A stretch of DNA of 6,358 nucleotides, taken from positions 1 through 6,358 of the forward strand of contig CAMHMM010000112.1 of assembly GCA_946186215.1 (NCBI GenBank), in the 5' to 3' direction. Origin of the DNA: an uncultured Ruminococcus sp. (GTDB lineage Bacteria; Bacillota; Clostridia; Oscillospirales; Ruminococcaceae). Below the pieces are notes generated by a model. That model saw nothing but the letters and a program-made list of their open reading frames with translations, was not told where the DNA came from and searched no databases. Below, piece after piece: positions 5,701 through 6,358 of this stretch. Each line of letters opens with the position of its first letter. The first letter of the stretch is position 1. A program made the translations under genes and the position numbers.

Positions 5701-6358
5701 CCTGATGAATTATACCTCGGGCACCTATGGTTTCGGGCTTATGGCCTCTACCGTAACCGATCCCGTCCATGCGCTTATGCAGCTTGTTATAAGCACTGAC
5801 AAATCTGAGAAGACCTACTATGTGGACGGGGGCAGTGAGCTTTCGCGCTGGACATTCCATCATGTTGAAGGGGATAATTATACTCTTTCCAGTGCGGTAA
5901 ATGGTGATGTCTGCTACCTCAGATCAAATGCGAACGGCGACGGCCTTGAGGTCACAAATGATCCCGAAGAGGCAACACATTTTAAGGTCGAGACCTGCAC
6001 GGTCGAGTATATGGAACGCATTGAGACCGGAAAGATAGTCAAAAAAGAAAGGACTGCCTTCCGTATATCCGTCAACGGCAGCTATATCAGGTTCCATGCC
6101 GATAAGCCCGTGGGCTCGGAGGATGCAATATACTCCTTTGACCTTCTGGGCAACGGCGAAGAAGACGAGTCCATACTTACTCCGGTAAAGGCAACCTCTC
6201 TTTCCGAGAAGAATGTAGTGTACTCCGCAGAGCGTATAAGCATCAGTGAGGCAGAGGATGACGAAAATGTAATTCTCTACACCCGTATCTGGAACTCCAC
6301 CTATCTGCGCTATGATATCTACGCTCTTAATGCGGACGGCTCCATGTTTGCCTGCTAC
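2756..6358 (+). CDS. Very large secreted surface protein (candidate adhesin), 3' end outside the window
   Basis: The frame is open for 1201 codons and has no stop before the right edge. A signal peptide covers residues 1-32 (cleavage after VFA). A Thr/Glu/Val-rich stretch (about 33-99) looks like a flexible stalk. Four diverged beta-rich modules follow, at about 115-248, 270-405, 408-535 and 705-782, with a degenerate part between the last two. Module ends share the pattern MFAVV, VFAVF, ESFSVYGF and YGFSVYEIV. From about 863, units such as YYIYFKDG, YLEMYTG, VCYLRSN and GSYIRFHA alternate with phrases like EEATHFKVE, which resembles beta-trefoil or fascin-like repeats. I recall similar architecture in large gut Firmicute proteins that carry Cna-B or SpaA-like repeats and a sorting signal further on; none of that is visible here. 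Adhesion or a pilus accessory role is inferred from its neighbours. Codon composition shifts to AT-rich at about 5120-5690. Confidence 0.85.
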   Translation, partial: MKKINLKQRIISGITALSILTSSMLTSLTVFADETEQTVPAPETTEQVTTVPEGSTVYETVSTEEVTTFDTSVTTGETSPAEGGETVPEQTTAGGTVSSDYDPVRTFEHITPTENISITVTDGTYMLMGGEELPGDAVSFFAYGISVDDYTYELDIDRRVKCVRAYDILFSYGSERVVAMSDSARLTYTFTDEVPAEEADSVTVYTIQNGVWSEVRTDSPVIENGYVKSVSFDCTLPATDMFAVVWTDPESVKPDEAILSSDRYFDYSDDTLTVEATAFTGAVFTGDDLPENANNAEFAVDLLPDDDERALQFVPSGDEIVRVFAARFFSEKYENVSVSDYEMSVTYTLSAPVPTEQGYSVMAFAPSDEHMVMIPSTTIVENDYIKAISFTVKGGVFAVFENISLNSLSVTEENEYTITVKYDKGAGIPEGAELCVTEEKAEDYLEDAADALGWSEEDYICYTRFFDIAIVRDGVEYEPKTPVIVTADLMDVKEAPEALQVVHIGEEGAQEVEIGTSTDAQITFEAESFSVYGFGGALRNVMNESSDIADISVYSLTDDNGFKAEPIEIIDPAEGLVKAAAYGFSVDEDAVIGKLWVKAEIAEDAQLGERESVSLYNVSHNAAVGLIIPDITAEDKLCPVGTGIDAIAVIRDTGYRHLSFDIHTDGEESGKTVSLDGMMPKAAQARATDVTGGFAQAYTKYSLDETLVAAYDISINDGENRYQPGEERPILVEIADPRITADEGMKLYHISDDGTREEVKDFTASEGRLSFSAYGFSVYEIVKQPIGFFSQIANNGANGFEVSYVASTKEKANTDKPDRGGPFYFSNSLMDYAEGVDTAQTGRTGIRSRGQGDDSEATKIYFEPFNVNENQYYIYFKDGNTKKYLEMYTGSFGSNNRAGMRFAESENARTVFTLEKHSNSDKIGVYAKINKTNYYWVREKNGQYTERPVAGFAAENDAGRVWLTLDGVTSSDSFSIDNETYCLMNYTSGTYGFGLMASTVTDPVHALMQLVISTDKSEKTYYVDGGSELSRWTFHHVEGDNYTLSSAVNGDVCYLRSNANGDGLEVTNDPEEATHFKVETCTVEYMERIETGKIVKKERTAFRISVNGSYIRFHADKPVGSEDAIYSFDLLGNGEEDESILTPVKATSLSEKNVVYSAERISISEAEDDENVILYTRIWNSTYLRYDIYALNADGSMFACY

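Noticed and set aside
1..6358. CRISPR array, tRNA, rRNA, insertion sequence or attachment site
   Set aside because: Nothing matching was found: there are no regularly spaced repeats, cloverleaf-like segments, transposase frames or terminal inverted repeats.

Overview
The window looks like a surface-display locus from a gut Firmicute, most likely a Ruminococcus-like member of the Oscillospiraceae. The evidence is strong AAGGAGG-type ribosome binding sites, Gram-positive sortase machinery, secreted isopeptide-type proteins and mixed base composition. The genus is an inference from protein style and is not proven here. All three real genes are on the plus strand.

Layout. Bases 1-380 hold no convincing gene. 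They contain a possible terminator of an upstream gene, two sets of short direct repeats, a weak promoter candidate, and overlapping inverted repeats in what would be the leader of the first gene. Bases 381-1859 encode a 492-residue secreted backbone-type pilin with two Spy0128-like intramolecular isopeptide domains and an xPTG cell-wall sorting signal. Bases 1860-2552 encode a 230-residue class B sortase whose GTG start directly abuts the pilin stop codon. Bases 2553-2755 hold a terminator-like structure, a 7-bp inverted repeat, a perfect TATAAT and a textbook ribosome binding site. Bases 2756-6358 encode the first 1201 residues of a very large secreted surface protein that runs off the right edge.

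How the parts fit. Pilin plus class B sortase is the smallest plausible unit for a covalently polymerised pilus, parallel to Streptococcus pyogenes Spy0128 (EVPTG signal) and its class B enzyme Spy0129. The large downstream protein has a signal peptide, a Thr/Glu-rich stalk, four diverged copies of a beta-rich module and beta-trefoil/fascin-like repeats. It is a candidate adhesin, possibly a tip or accessory subunit, but its anchor lies beyond the window. It seems to have its own promoter and may be regulated separately.

Base composition is mosaic. The mature body of the pilin and one internal block of the large protein (about 5120-5690) are AT-rich, while their flanks and the sortase are GC-richer. 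This would fit diversification of exposed domains by recombination. No tRNA, rRNA, CRISPR array or insertion sequence was seen.
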